Source: Acidobacterium sp. (lineage in GTDB: Bacteria > Acidobacteriota > Terriglobia > Terriglobales > Acidobacteriaceae). From it: a stretch of DNA of 36,606 nt. Shown piece by piece: positions 1 through 9,700 of the stretch. Below the pieces are notes generated by a model that searched no databases, was not told where the DNA came from, and saw nothing but the letters and a program-made list of their open reading frames with translations. Each line of letters begins with the position of its first letter. Positions within the stretch are counted from its first letter, which is position 1. The stretch lies in contig PKVY01000066.1 of assembly GCA_003131625.1 (NCBI GenBank), forward strand, positions 105,429-142,034, written 5' to 3'. The position numbers were made by a program, and so were the translations under genes.

Positions 1-2999
1 ACGATGCCGATGAGCAGAATGATGCCGATGATGGCGACCACGCTCAGGTCCTGCCGAAAGATCATGAGCGCCAGCAGCGCACCCACTCCCGCCGACGGCA
101 GTGTGGAAAGAATCGTGACCGGGTGAATGAAGCTTTCATACAGGACGCCGAGCACGATGTAGACCGTGACCAGCGCGGCGAGGATCAGCAGCGCTTCATT
201 CGAAAGCGAACCTTTGAAGGCCGCCGCCGTCCCCTGGAAGGACGACTGCAGACTCGCGGGGAAATGCAGATCCGTCGCAGCCTTGTCGATATCCGTGATC
301 GCCGTGCCCAGCGAAGTATTGTCCGCCAGGTTGAAGGAAACCGTCACCGACGGGAACTGTCCCTGATGATTGATCGACAGCGCCTCCGTCGTCGTGGTGG
401 CATGCGTAAAGGCGCTCAGCGGGATGGCGCTTGCGCCCACACTGGACGTCGTCGTGTTGGGAGTCGTCCCCGCGGTGGTGCCGCCGCTTGCCGATGACGT
501 CCCCTGCGTGCTCGTGGTCCCGCCCAGCACCCTCGCGGGCGCGGTCACCACTCCGGACGACGGCGTGTACTTGACCGAGCTGGTAAGCGCGTTCGACCCT
601 GCCGACGCTGACGCGGACGACGAAAACGAAGTGACGGCGCCCGCCCCGCTTGCCCCGGAAGACGCGCTGCTCTGGATGTAGAGGTCGCCCAGGTTTGCCG
701 GATCCTGCTGCCACTGGGGCGAGGTTTCCAGCACCACGTGGTACTGGTTGAGCTGCGTATATAAGGTGCTGATCAGGCGCTGGCCAAAGGCGTCGTACAA
801 CGTGTTATCGATGGTCGTCGGTGCAATGCCCAGCCGCGAAGCCGTCACGCGATCGATGATCAGCGAAACCGCCTGTCCCCCCGTCTGCTGATCCGTAGCC
901 ACGTCTTCCAGCTCCGGCAGCTTCTTCAACTGCGCCACAAACTTGTTCGTCCACTCGTTCAGCTCGTCCGTATTCGGATCTTCCAGCGTGTACTGGTACT
1001 GGGTGCGGCTCACGCGATCGTCCACCGTGATGTCCTGCACGGGCTGCATATACATGTGCATCCCGGTCACGGCAATGTTGTTCTGCAGCCTCCGGATCAC
1101 GTCGGACGCGCTGATGCTTTTCGGGGACCGCTGCTTCAGCGGCATCAGGTTGATCGAAATCCGCCCACTGTTCAGCGTGGTATTGATCCCGTCCGCGCCA
1201 ATAAAGGACGAAACGCTCTCGACCGCCCCGTCCTGCAGTATCTCGTTGACCAGCTGTTGCTGGTTCGCTGCCATTGCTTTGAACGAAATGTCCTGCGGCG
1301 CCTGGGAGATACCCTGAATCACGCCGGTGTCCTGCACCGGAAAGAAGCCCTTGGGGATCACGATGTACAAAACGATGGTCAGCACCAGGGTGCCCAGCGC
1401 CACCAGCAGCGTGATCCCCTGATAGCGCAGCACCACCCGCAGCGTGCGCCCATAAAAATCGATCATGCTTCTGAACACCCGCTCCGACGCGCGGTAGAAG
1501 CGGGTCTGCTGCGCCTCCGGGTTGTGGCGCAGGATGCGCGCGCACATCATCGGCGTCAGGGTCAGCGAGACCACCGCCGAAATCACGATCGTCACCGCCA
1601 GCGTCACGGCGAATTCGCGGAACAGCCGCCCTACCACGTCGCCCATGAACAGCAGCGGGATCAACACCGCGATCAGCGAGACGGTCAGCGAAATGATGGT
1701 GAACCCAATCTGCTCCGCGCCGGTCAGCGCCGCCTCCATCGGCGTCATCCCCTCTTCCAGGTAACGCGAGATGTTCTCGATCATCACGATGGCGTCGTCC
1801 ACCACAAAGCCGGTGGATATGGTCAGCGCCATCAGCGAAAGGTTATCGAGGCTGTAGCCCAGCATGTACATCGCCGCAAACGTGCCTACCAGCGAGAGCG
1901 GCACCGCCACACTGGGAATAATCGTCGCGTACAGACTGCGCAGGAAAAGGAAGATGACCAGCACCACCAGGCCGATGGTGAGCATCAGTTCGAACTCGAC
2001 GTCGTCCACGGAAGACTGAATGCTGGTGGTCATGTCGGTTAGCGTCGACACGCGAATCGACGCCGGCAAATTCGCTTCCAGCTGCGGCAATATCTTCTGA
2101 ATGCTTTTGACAACGGTGATCGTGTTAGCGCCCGGCTGTCGCTGGATGTTAAGAATGATGGCCGGCGTTTTGTTCATCCACGCGGCCTGCAGGTTGTTTT
2201 CCACGCCGTTGATCACGCTGGCGACGTCGTGGACGAATACCGGCGCTCCATTACGGTACGCGACAACCACGTCCGCATAGTCGCTGGCTTCGGTGATCTG
2301 ATCGTTGGAGTCGATCTGGTAATCCTGGCGCGGCCCGTCGAAGTTGCCCTTCGCGGAATTCACGCTGGTATCGGTCAGCGCGGTGCGCAGGTCCTCCATG
2401 TTCAGGCCGTAGGAGGCCAGCTTGACCGGATTAGCCTGGATGCGCACCGCCGGCTTCTGCCCGCCGCTGATGCTCACCAGCCCCACGCCACTCAGCTGGG
2501 AAATCTTCGGCGCCAGCCGCGTGTCCACCAGATCCTCCACCTGCGACAGAGGCATCGAATCCGACGTGATCGCCATGGTCAGGATCGGCGCGTCGGCAGG
2601 ATTGGTCTTGTTGTAGACCGGGGGCGCCGGCAGATCGGAGGGCAGGAACGATTGCCCGCCGTTGATCGCGGACTGCACTTCCTCCTCGGCCACGTCGATC
2701 GACAGCGAAAGGTTGAATTGCAGCACGATGACCGAAACGCCCCCGGCGCTGGTCGAGGTCATCTGGCTCAGGCCCTGCATCTCTCCGAACTGCCGCTCCA
2801 GAGGCGCGGTGATCGTGGTCGCCGTCACGTCCGGGCTCGCGCCAGGGTAAAACGTCAGCACCTGAATCGTCGGATAGTCGACTTCAGGCAGCGCCGAGAC
2901 CGGTAGCTGCGTGAACGCCACGATGCCCACGAGCAGAATCGCGGCCATCAGCAGCGACGTCGCCACCGGCCGCAGAATAAATGGGCGGGACGGACTCAC
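1..2999 (-). CDS. RND multidrug efflux permease, MdtB/MdtC type (3' end beyond window)
   Basis: Inner-membrane RND permease that would drive proton-coupled export across the envelope with the adjacent fusion protein. The frame is open from GTG 2999 to base 1, giving 999 residues with the C-terminus outside the window; the family is about 1040 aa. The start (SPSRPFILRPVATSLLM) is typical. TM4 carries the proton-relay pair in GFVVDDAIVMIEN, and two porter/TM repeats are recognisable. GTG 2999 shares GTGA with the stop of the upstream fusion-protein gene, so the two are translationally coupled. Odd: about 80 Ser/Thr/Gly/Ala-rich residues (about 777-858) are inserted between LYIQSS and PLSAFTH, where MdtB has only a short loop of the docking subdomain. 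No outer-membrane factor is seen; it may lie beyond base 1. Family confident, substrate unknown. Confidence 0.93.
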   Translation of the reverse strand, partial: MSPSRPFILRPVATSLLMAAILLVGIVAFTQLPVSALPEVDYPTIQVLTFYPGASPDVTATTITAPLERQFGEMQGLSQMTSTSAGGVSVIVLQFNLSLSIDVAEEEVQSAINGGQSFLPSDLPAPPVYNKTNPADAPILTMAITSDSMPLSQVEDLVDTRLAPKISQLSGVGLVSISGGQKPAVRIQANPVKLASYGLNMEDLRTALTDTSVNSAKGNFDGPRQDYQIDSNDQITEASDYADVVVAYRNGAPVFVHDVASVINGVENNLQAAWMNKTPAIILNIQRQPGANTITVVKSIQKILPQLEANLPASIRVSTLTDMTTSIQSSVDDVEFELMLTIGLVVLVIFLFLRSLYATIIPSVAVPLSLVGTFAAMYMLGYSLDNLSLMALTISTGFVVDDAIVMIENISRYLEEGMTPMEAALTGAEQIGFTIISLTVSLIAVLIPLLFMGDVVGRLFREFAVTLAVTIVISAVVSLTLTPMMCARILRHNPEAQQTRFYRASERVFRSMIDFYGRTLRVVLRYQGITLLVALGTLVLTIVLYIVIPKGFFPVQDTGVIQGISQAPQDISFKAMAANQQQLVNEILQDGAVESVSSFIGADGINTTLNSGRISINLMPLKQRSPKSISASDVIRRLQNNIAVTGMHMYMQPVQDITVDDRVSRTQYQYTLEDPNTDELNEWTNKFVAQLKKLPELEDVATDQQTGGQAVSLIIDRVTASRLGIAPTTIDNTLYDAFGQRLISTLYTQLNQYHVVLETSPQWQQDPANLGDLYIQSSASSGASGAGAVTSFSSSASASAGSNALTSSVKYTPSSGVVTAPARVLGGTTSTQGTSSASGGTTAGTTPNTTTSSVGASAIPLSAFTHATTTTEALSINHQGQFPSVTVSFNLADNTSLGTAITDIDKAATDLHFPASLQSSFQGTAAAFKGSLSNEALLILAALVTVYIVLGVLYESFIHPVTILSTLPSAGVGALLALMIFRQDLSVVAIIGIILLIGI

Positions 3000-4432
3000 G
3001 GGGCGTTACTCTCACCAGAAATGGTCGTTTGCGTATCCGGTATGCCGACTTTGGAGATGATGATGTCAGATTGGTCCTGCAGTTTATCGAAGCTGCTGTC
3101 GGCCACCATGACGCCGGATTGAATCCCCGTCACCGCGGTCCATCCATTGTCGGTGGCTCCAGTCTTCACGATCTGCATCACGACGTGGAACTGGGCTTTT
3201 CCGCCGCTCCCACTCGCGCCACCGCTCGCGCTCCCGCTCCCCTTCTGGCCCGCGCCGGTTCCCTGGCTTCCTCCGCCCTTCTGGCTCCCGCCGCCAGAAC
3301 TCGTGCCGCCGCTCGGACTCGAGCTGCTGCCACCCTGCGACGACGCACTCGGGTTTCCCGGTCCCGGCTTGATCAGATAGACAAACGCCGTGTCCCCATT
3401 GTGCTGGATCGCCGAGGACGGAACCATAATCTGGTTCTCGAGCGTGTTCACCAGCAGCCGTGTATTGACGAATTCGTTGGGGAACAGCGCCCCGGTCGCG
3501 TTCTGAAATTCCGCGCGCAGCTTCACGGTGCCCGTGGTCGTGTCGATCTGATTGTCGACTGTGGCCAGCCTTCCGGTCGCGACTTGAGTCGTGTTGGTGC
3601 GGTCCCACGCTTCGACGCTCAGTTTTGCCCCCTTGCGCATCTGCGCCAGCACCTGGCCCAGATTGTCTTCAGCGAGCGTGAAAATGACGGTGATGGGCTG
3701 CATTTGCGCCACCACCACCAGGGTCGTCGTCGAGTTCGCCGTCACCAGATTGCCCGGGTCCATCAGGCGCAGGCCCACGCGGCCGCTGATCGGCGAAGTG
3801 ATATGGCAGTAACCCACCTGCACCTGGTCGTACTGCACTGTGCCCTCGTCGTTCTTCACCGTCCCCTGGTCCTGCAGCACCAGCTTTTCCTGGTCCTCCA
3901 GCGTTTGCCGCGGGATCGCATTCTTCGCCCATGCCTGCTGATAGCGCTCCAGATCCATCTGCGCTTCGGCCAGCAGATTTTGATCGCGTTCCAGCGCCCC
4001 CTGCGCCTGTGCCAGCTGCGCCTCATAAGGGCGGGCGTCGATATCGACCAGTGGATCGCCTTTTTTCACCATCTGGCCCTCGCGATAATGCACCTCGGCG
4101 ATGACCCCCGTGACCTGAGCAGTGATCGAATCGGTGTACACCGAGGTGACCGTCCCGATGGCTGGCAAATAAATGCCGAGGCTGCCCGTTTTCGAGGTTG
4201 CGGGAACCACCGGCACCGGCACTCCGGCCAACATTCCGCGTCGCCCGCCGCCGCCCATAGCCGCTGCCTGGCTTTTTTGGTGCTGTGTGATGACCCAGTA
4301 AAAGAGCAGGCCAAAGGCGATCAGAACCACCGCCCAGATCCAGCGGTGGCGGCGCTTCCGCGCTGGAGGCGTGGTGGACGGAGGCTGCTGATGATCCGGC
4401 GGGGCAATCGAAGCGGAAGGTTGGGAGCTCAT
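2996..4432 (-). CDS. RND efflux membrane fusion protein, MdtA-like
   Basis: Periplasmic adaptor of a tripartite RND pump, 478 aa from ATG 4432. That start puts a short Ser/Pro-rich cytoplasmic tail before a single anchor (about 30-52, WIWAVVLIAFGLLFYWVI); an in-frame extension to 4552 adds residues with no family likeness. Order of parts: anchor, first beta strand (GIYLPAIGTV), lipoyl half-motif (VHYREGQMVKKGDPL), alpha-hairpin (AQAQGALERDQNLLAEAQ), second lipoyl half (ITSPISGRVGLRLMDPGNLV), beta-barrel and membrane-proximal domain. Odd: a Gly/Ser-rich stretch of about 55 residues (about 357-411) splits a beta-hairpin between VYLIKPG and QFHVVMQIVKTG. The stop overlaps the RND start by 4 nt. 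It is likely the first gene of the operon; no convincing promoter was found upstream. Confidence 0.93.
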   Translation of the reverse strand: MSSQPSASIAPPDHQQPPSTTPPARKRRHRWIWAVVLIAFGLLFYWVITQHQKSQAAAMGGGGRRGMLAGVPVPVVPATSKTGSLGIYLPAIGTVTSVYTDSITAQVTGVIAEVHYREGQMVKKGDPLVDIDARPYEAQLAQAQGALERDQNLLAEAQMDLERYQQAWAKNAIPRQTLEDQEKLVLQDQGTVKNDEGTVQYDQVQVGYCHITSPISGRVGLRLMDPGNLVTANSTTTLVVVAQMQPITVIFTLAEDNLGQVLAQMRKGAKLSVEAWDRTNTTQVATGRLATVDNQIDTTTGTVKLRAEFQNATGALFPNEFVNTRLLVNTLENQIMVPSSAIQHNGDTAFVYLIKPGPGNPSASSQGGSSSSPSGGTSSGGGSQKGGGSQGTGAGQKGSGSASGGASGSGGKAQFHVVMQIVKTGATDNGWTAVTGIQSGVMVADSSFDKLQDQSDIIISKVGIPDTQTTISGESNAP

Positions 4433-4938
4433 CTTCTGTTTTGTCGGTAGTTTTTTCGGTCTGAATCGTTCAAAGTGGGTTTTCCGAGGGGGAACAACGT
4501 GGCCGCCCGAACAGGCGGCGGGCGAAATCGCGTCAAATCCGGAGTTTATCACCGCAGCGAACTGCCCTGCCCCGAATCCAGAGAACGAATCCTATGGCCG
4601 ACAGCGGTTCCGTGGCAGAGGCACAAAGAGATCGGTCCTGCCGCGGCATTGCAGTTAAGGACGAGTGAACCGGACAAATGGTCGCAAACTGGATCACAAC
4701 CCCGACCCATGCCGAAAGTAGCCTCGGCTTCACCGAGGTCGCACCTCGAAAATCCTTCTTACGGAACCGTTACTGGAAGGTATCCGGGGACCCGACGAGT
4801 CCAGCCCGCCAGGGTACTATCGACTCATCGGTAACAACTTACGACTGATGCGACTGCATCCAACCCACTACCCTGACGTGGCTCCGCCGCAACCATTTCC
4901 CCTGCGTCCGCAGCCTGAAGAACTCCTCTTGTGACTGC
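4433..4938. other. Divergent intergenic region between fusion-protein and ABC exporter genes
   Basis: No convincing gene here; the short frames lack a ribosome site and protein-like composition. It should hold the promoters of both flanking operons. Visible structures are an 18-nt hairpin GCCGCC-CGAACA-GGCGGC at 4502-4519, and overlapping alternative hairpins at 4722-4748 (CCTCGG/CCGAGG versus CGAGGT/ACCTCG). A weak -10-like TACTAT lies at 4815-4820 on the plus strand without a good -35. A TTGACG on the minus strand (4531-4536) has no matching -10. Confidence 0.5.
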
Positions 4939-6762
4939 ATGAGCGGCAAAGGTAATTCGGGTACCCACCACGCGTGGGGCGATCGCATACGCGCCCTGCG
5001 CAACGTGCCCACGGTCCTGAAGATTCTCTGGGAGTCCGGCCCCGCCGTTGTTACATGGGGATTAATCCTGCGCGTGGTCGTCTCCTTTACCCCATGGGCC
5101 ATCGGGTTCGCGGCCTCGCGCATCATCGGCGGCGTCAAACAGGCCATCGACCACCAGCCTCTGCCGGCGCATTTCTGGTGGATCGTCGCTGCCGAAGTCG
5201 CCTTCGCGCTGCTCAACGGTGCGCTCTCCCGCGCCATCGACTACAGCGATTCCCTGCTCTCCGATCGCTACACCCACTACGTTAGCGTCCGCGTCATGCG
5301 TCAGGCCGCGCGCCTCGACCTCACCACCTACGAGGACCCCGACTTCTACGACCGCCTCGAACGCGCGCGCGTCCAGGCCACCGACCGCCTCGCCATGATC
5401 CAGCAGATGGGCCGGCTTTTCCAGCAGACCCTGACCACGCTGATCTGGTCCATCCAGCTGGTTTGGTACTCGCCCTGGCTCCTGTTGCTGCTCATCGTCG
5501 GCGTTGCGCCTTCCTTCGTCGCCGAAACCCACTTCGCTTTCCTCGGCTACGCGAAGAATTTCCGCCAGACCCCCGTCAAGCGCATCATGGACTACCTGCG
5601 CATGGTGGGCGGCAGCAAAGAAGCCGCCAAAGAACTCAAGCTCTTCAATCTCAGCGATTACATTACTCGACGCTTCACCACCCTTTCCGAGCAGATTTAC
5701 CGCGAAAACGTCGCACTCTCCAGCAAAAAGCTGCTCGTCGGCGGCCTGCTCTCGCTGATCGGCACCTGCGGCTACTATGGCGGTTATCTCTACGCCATCA
5801 TCGAGGCCGTCCATGGCCGCTACTCCATTGCGTCCTTCTCGCTGATCACCATCGCCATCCAGCAGTCCAGCGCCAATCTGCAGCAGGTCTTCTCTATCTC
5901 TTCCGGCATCGCCGATCAGGCGCTCTTCCTCACCGACCTCATCGCCTTCTTCGACATGCAGCCGACGGTGCAGTCCAGGCCCAACGCGCTGCCCGCGCCC
6001 AAGCCCATCCGCCGCGGCTTCGAATTCCGCAACGTCTCCTTCGCCTATCCCGGCAGCGAGCGCCGCGTCCTCAAAAACTTCAACTTCACCATCGAGCCCG
6101 GCCAGCGCGTCGCGCTCATCGGCGAAAACGGCCAGGGGAAAACCACCGTCGTCAAACTCATCACGCGCCTCTACGATCCCACCGAGGGTCAGATCCTTCT
6201 CGACGGCGTCGACCTGCGCGACTATTCGCTCGACGACCTGCATCGCGAGATGGGCGTCATCTTCCAGGATTTCATGCGCTATGAAATGACCGTCCGCGAG
6301 AACATTGGCGTCGGCCAGATCGAAGTCTCCCATAGCGATGCGGACATCGCGCTCGCGGCACAGAAGAGTCTCGCTGCCGAGGTCGTTAAGAAGCTTCCCG
6401 GTGGCTACGACCAGATGCTGGGTCGCCGCTTCGTCACCGGTCTCGATCTCTCCGGCGGAGAATGGCAGCGCATCGCCCTCGCCCGCGCCTACCTGCGCGA
6501 CGCGCAGCTGCTGATCCTCGACGAGCCGACCGCGGCCCTCGATGCAAAAAGCGAGCTGGAAGTCTTTCAACGCTTCGCCGAGCTGACCGCGGGCAAAATG
6601 GCTCTGCTCATTTCCCATCGATTTTCAACGGTGCGCATGGCCGACCGCATCGTAGTGCTCGCCGGCGGCCGTCTTGTTGAAGATGGAACCCACCAGCAAC
6701 TGATCGCGCTGGGCGGCCAGTACGCGGAGATGTTCGAGATGCAGGCGGCAAGTTATCGCTAG
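4939..6762 (+). CDS. ABC exporter, fused membrane and ATPase domains (NdvA-like context)
   Basis: 607-aa half-size ABC exporter expected to act as a homodimer in the inner membrane. Residues about 30-330 form the six-helix membrane domain (WESGPAVVTWGLILRVVV; LVWYSPWLLLLLIVGVAP; LLVGGLLSLIGTCGYYGGYL). The ATPase domain follows with Walker A GENGQGKTT (about 395-403), signature LSGGEWQR (about 504), Walker B LLILDEPTAALD (about 524) and switch histidine LLISHRFST. The signature, Walker and His residues are all intact, so it should be active. The glucan synthase-like gene starts 37 nt downstream on the same strand, suggesting one operon and a role in exporting its product, as NdvA/ChvA does beside NdvB/ChvB. 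The membrane domain does not by itself identify a glucan exporter; a peptide or lipid substrate is possible. The ATG has only a weak ribosome site. Confidence 0.93.
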   Translation: MSGKGNSGTHHAWGDRIRALRNVPTVLKILWESGPAVVTWGLILRVVVSFTPWAIGFAASRIIGGVKQAIDHQPLPAHFWWIVAAEVAFALLNGALSRAIDYSDSLLSDRYTHYVSVRVMRQAARLDLTTYEDPDFYDRLERARVQATDRLAMIQQMGRLFQQTLTTLIWSIQLVWYSPWLLLLLIVGVAPSFVAETHFAFLGYAKNFRQTPVKRIMDYLRMVGGSKEAAKELKLFNLSDYITRRFTTLSEQIYRENVALSSKKLLVGGLLSLIGTCGYYGGYLYAIIEAVHGRYSIASFSLITIAIQQSSANLQQVFSISSGIADQALFLTDLIAFFDMQPTVQSRPNALPAPKPIRRGFEFRNVSFAYPGSERRVLKNFNFTIEPGQRVALIGENGQGKTTVVKLITRLYDPTEGQILLDGVDLRDYSLDDLHREMGVIFQDFMRYEMTVRENIGVGQIEVSHSDADIALAAQKSLAAEVVKKLPGGYDQMLGRRFVTGLDLSGGEWQRIALARAYLRDAQLLILDEPTAALDAKSELEVFQRFAELTAGKMALLISHRFSTVRMADRIVVLAGGRLVEDGTHQQLIALGGQYAEMFEMQAASYR

Positions 6763-6799
6763 CGAAAGTCGCGTACTACGGAGCTGATGGAGCTGTGTT

Positions 6800-9700
6800 A
6801 TGACGGGTCAGGCGACAATGATCAACGAACAGCGCTTGCGGGACGCGGGTCTGGTGCCGGAGAAGCTCCGCGCCGCCGCACGCGAAGACGCGCATCGCTG
6901 GGGCGCGGCCCACGGCTCCAGGGACCTCGCCGCTTTTGACGCGCGCGTCGAATCCGTCCGCCGGCATCTGGAGGCTTTGTTCCGCGAGCTCGATCAGCTG
7001 CCGACCGAAGGCTGGCCCGGACCCGAGCCTCTGCTCGAAATTCGCGAGAATCCGCGCATGATGCACTCTGTCCTGGCGGAACTCCGCACCGTGCGCCGCA
7101 AACTCCGCCGCCTGCCCAGCGCTGTCACCGGCGATCATCAGGATGAACCCCGCGCCACCGCGGTCGCCGCCGCCTATCTCGCCGCCAGCGCCTCCATCTG
7201 GAACGCGGATGCGTTCCGCATCTACCTCGACGAGCTCCAGCGCGCGGAGCCTCTGTTGCTCGAAGAACTGTGGGTCCTGCCCGTCGCGCTGCGCTTCCTT
7301 CTGCTGGAGCAGATCCTGGATCAGGCCGCGCCTCGCCTCGAGGCTCTCTCCTTTCCCGATGATGCTCCGCACTTCGAGGGCCCAGCCGCCGACCCCGCTT
7401 TCGCCAAACTCCTCGCCACCCGCATTCAGTCCCTGCGCGAAATCGCCTACGTCGACTGGTTCTTCGTCATGGAGCCGCTCGTCGTCTTCGATGCGATCCT
7501 CCGCGAAGACCCGGCTGAAGCCTATTCGAGCATGGACTTCGACAGCCGCGAGGTCTATCGCAAACAGGTCTCCCGCATTGCCCGCTATTCCGACAGCACG
7601 GAGAACGAGGTTGCTCGCTGGGCCATCCAGCTGGCCACGGCCGCCAGGCAGCGCCCCATCGTCGACGAGCGCGTCCACGTTCGCCGCGCCCACGTCGGCT
7701 ACTACCTCATCGATCGCGGATTCGAAGAGCTGAAGTCGCGCATCGGCTACCATCCCCGCTTCATCGACCGCGTCCGCGATGCGCTGCACCGTTATGCCGA
7801 CGACTTCTACATCGGCGGCATCGAGGTCCTTACCGTCGTTCTCATCGGTGCGGTACTGCTGCCGTTGATTCCGAACCACTCCATCCTCGGTGGGTTGACC
7901 CTGGCGTTTCTGCTCCTGCTCATCCCCGCGACCCAGGGCGCGGTGGACCTGGTCAACAACACCATCTCTTCCGTCTTTCGCCCCCTGCCGCTGCCGAAAA
8001 TCGACCTGACCGACGGCATCCCCGCCGACTTCACCACGCTGGTGGCCGTCCCCACCCTCCTCCTGAACGAGACCCAGGTCCGCGAGCTGGTGCAGGATCT
8101 CGAAGTTCGCGGCCTCGCTAACCCCGATCCGAACCTCCACTTCGCCCTGCTCACTGACTTGCCCGACTCGGTCAGCCGCCCCCGCGAAAACGACAGGGAT
8201 CCGCTGGTCGATCTCGCGATTCGCCTCATCGACGATCTGAACGCCCGGTATCAGGGCCAGAGCAAATACGGCCACTTCCTCCTGCTCCATCGGCATCGCA
8301 TCTTCAATGCACGCCAGGGCGTCTGGATGGGCTGGGAGCGCAAGCGCGGCAAGCTGCTCGACCTGAACAATTTCCTCATCAGCAATTTCGACGCATTTCC
8401 GGTGAAGGCCGGCGATATCGGCGTGCTCCGGCGCGTGCGCTACATCATCACGCTCGATTCTGACACCCAGCTGCCGCGCGGCACCGCCCACGCCATGGTC
8501 GGCGCCATGATGCACCCGCTCAACCGCGCTGTCATCGACCCGGAGCGTCGCATCGTCACCGAGGGTTACGGCATCCTCCAGCCGCGTGTCGGCGTCAGCG
8601 TCCACTCCGCGGCGCAGTCGCGCATGGCCAACATCTACTCCGGCCAAACCGGCTTCGACATTTACACGCGCGCCATCTCTGACGTCTATCAGGACCTCTA
8701 CTCGGAAGGCAGCTTCACCGGCAAAGGTATCTACGAAGTCGCCACCCTGCACGCCGTGCTGGAAAAGCGCTTCCCACGCAACGCCCTGCTCAGTCATGAC
8801 CTGATCGAAGGAGCCTACGCCCGCGCCGGCCTGGCCACCGACGTTGAAGTCATCGACGACTACCCCTCGCACTACAGCGCGTACACGCGCCGCAGGCATC
8901 GCTGGGTGCGCGGCGACTGGCAAGTCGCGCAGTGGCTCTTCGGTCGCGTGCCCGACGAGTCCGGCAAATTCGTCCGAAATCCCATCTCCACCATCGCTCG
9001 CTGGAAAATTCTCGACAATCTCCGTCGCTCCCTGGTCGAACCCGCGACCATGGTCCTGCTCGTTGCTGGCTGGCTCGGCCTGCCTGGCGGAGCGCTTTAC
9101 TGGACCCTCGTCACGCTTTTCCTGCTCTTCGTTCCGGTCTTCATCCAATTGATCTTCGGCCTCGGTCGCTCCATGTTTATCGAGCAGGAAGGTGCTGCCC
9201 AGGATGTGGTCGCGGGATTCCAGCAGGCGCTTTTCACCACCCTGCTGACGCTCGCGTTTCTGCCCCACCAGACCATGTTGGCCATCGACGCCATCGTACG
9301 TGCCATGGTCCGCCGCATGGTCACCGGGCAACGCCTGCTCGAGTGGGAAACCGCCGCGGAAGCCGAATCCTCCCAGCGCCGCACCACGGCCGTCGACCGC
9401 TATCTGGCCTTCACTCCGATTGTCGCCGTGATGCTGGCCGCCATCGTTGGCGTTACCCACCCCATCTCTCTGGTGGCTGCGGCGCCCATCCTCATCCTCT
9501 GGGGTTTCGAGCGCGACATCACGCGGTGGCTCAACAAGCCGCCTCGCGAGCCGCGCCAGCAGTTGGATCGCGAAGACGACCTCTTCCTGCGCGAGCACGC
9601 CCTGCGTGTGTGGCGGTTCTTTCACGAATTCGGCGGTGCACGCCACAACTACCTCATCCCCGATAATGTCGAGGAAGAGGGCCTCTTCGAAGCCGCCCGC

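Noticed and set aside
2981-4450. 489-codon plus-strand frame opposite the fusion protein
   Set aside because: Arg/His-rich shadow; the minus strand has unmistakable adaptor motifs.
5062-6618. 518-codon minus-strand frame opposite the ABC exporter
   Set aside because: Shadow of intact Walker and signature motifs on the plus strand.
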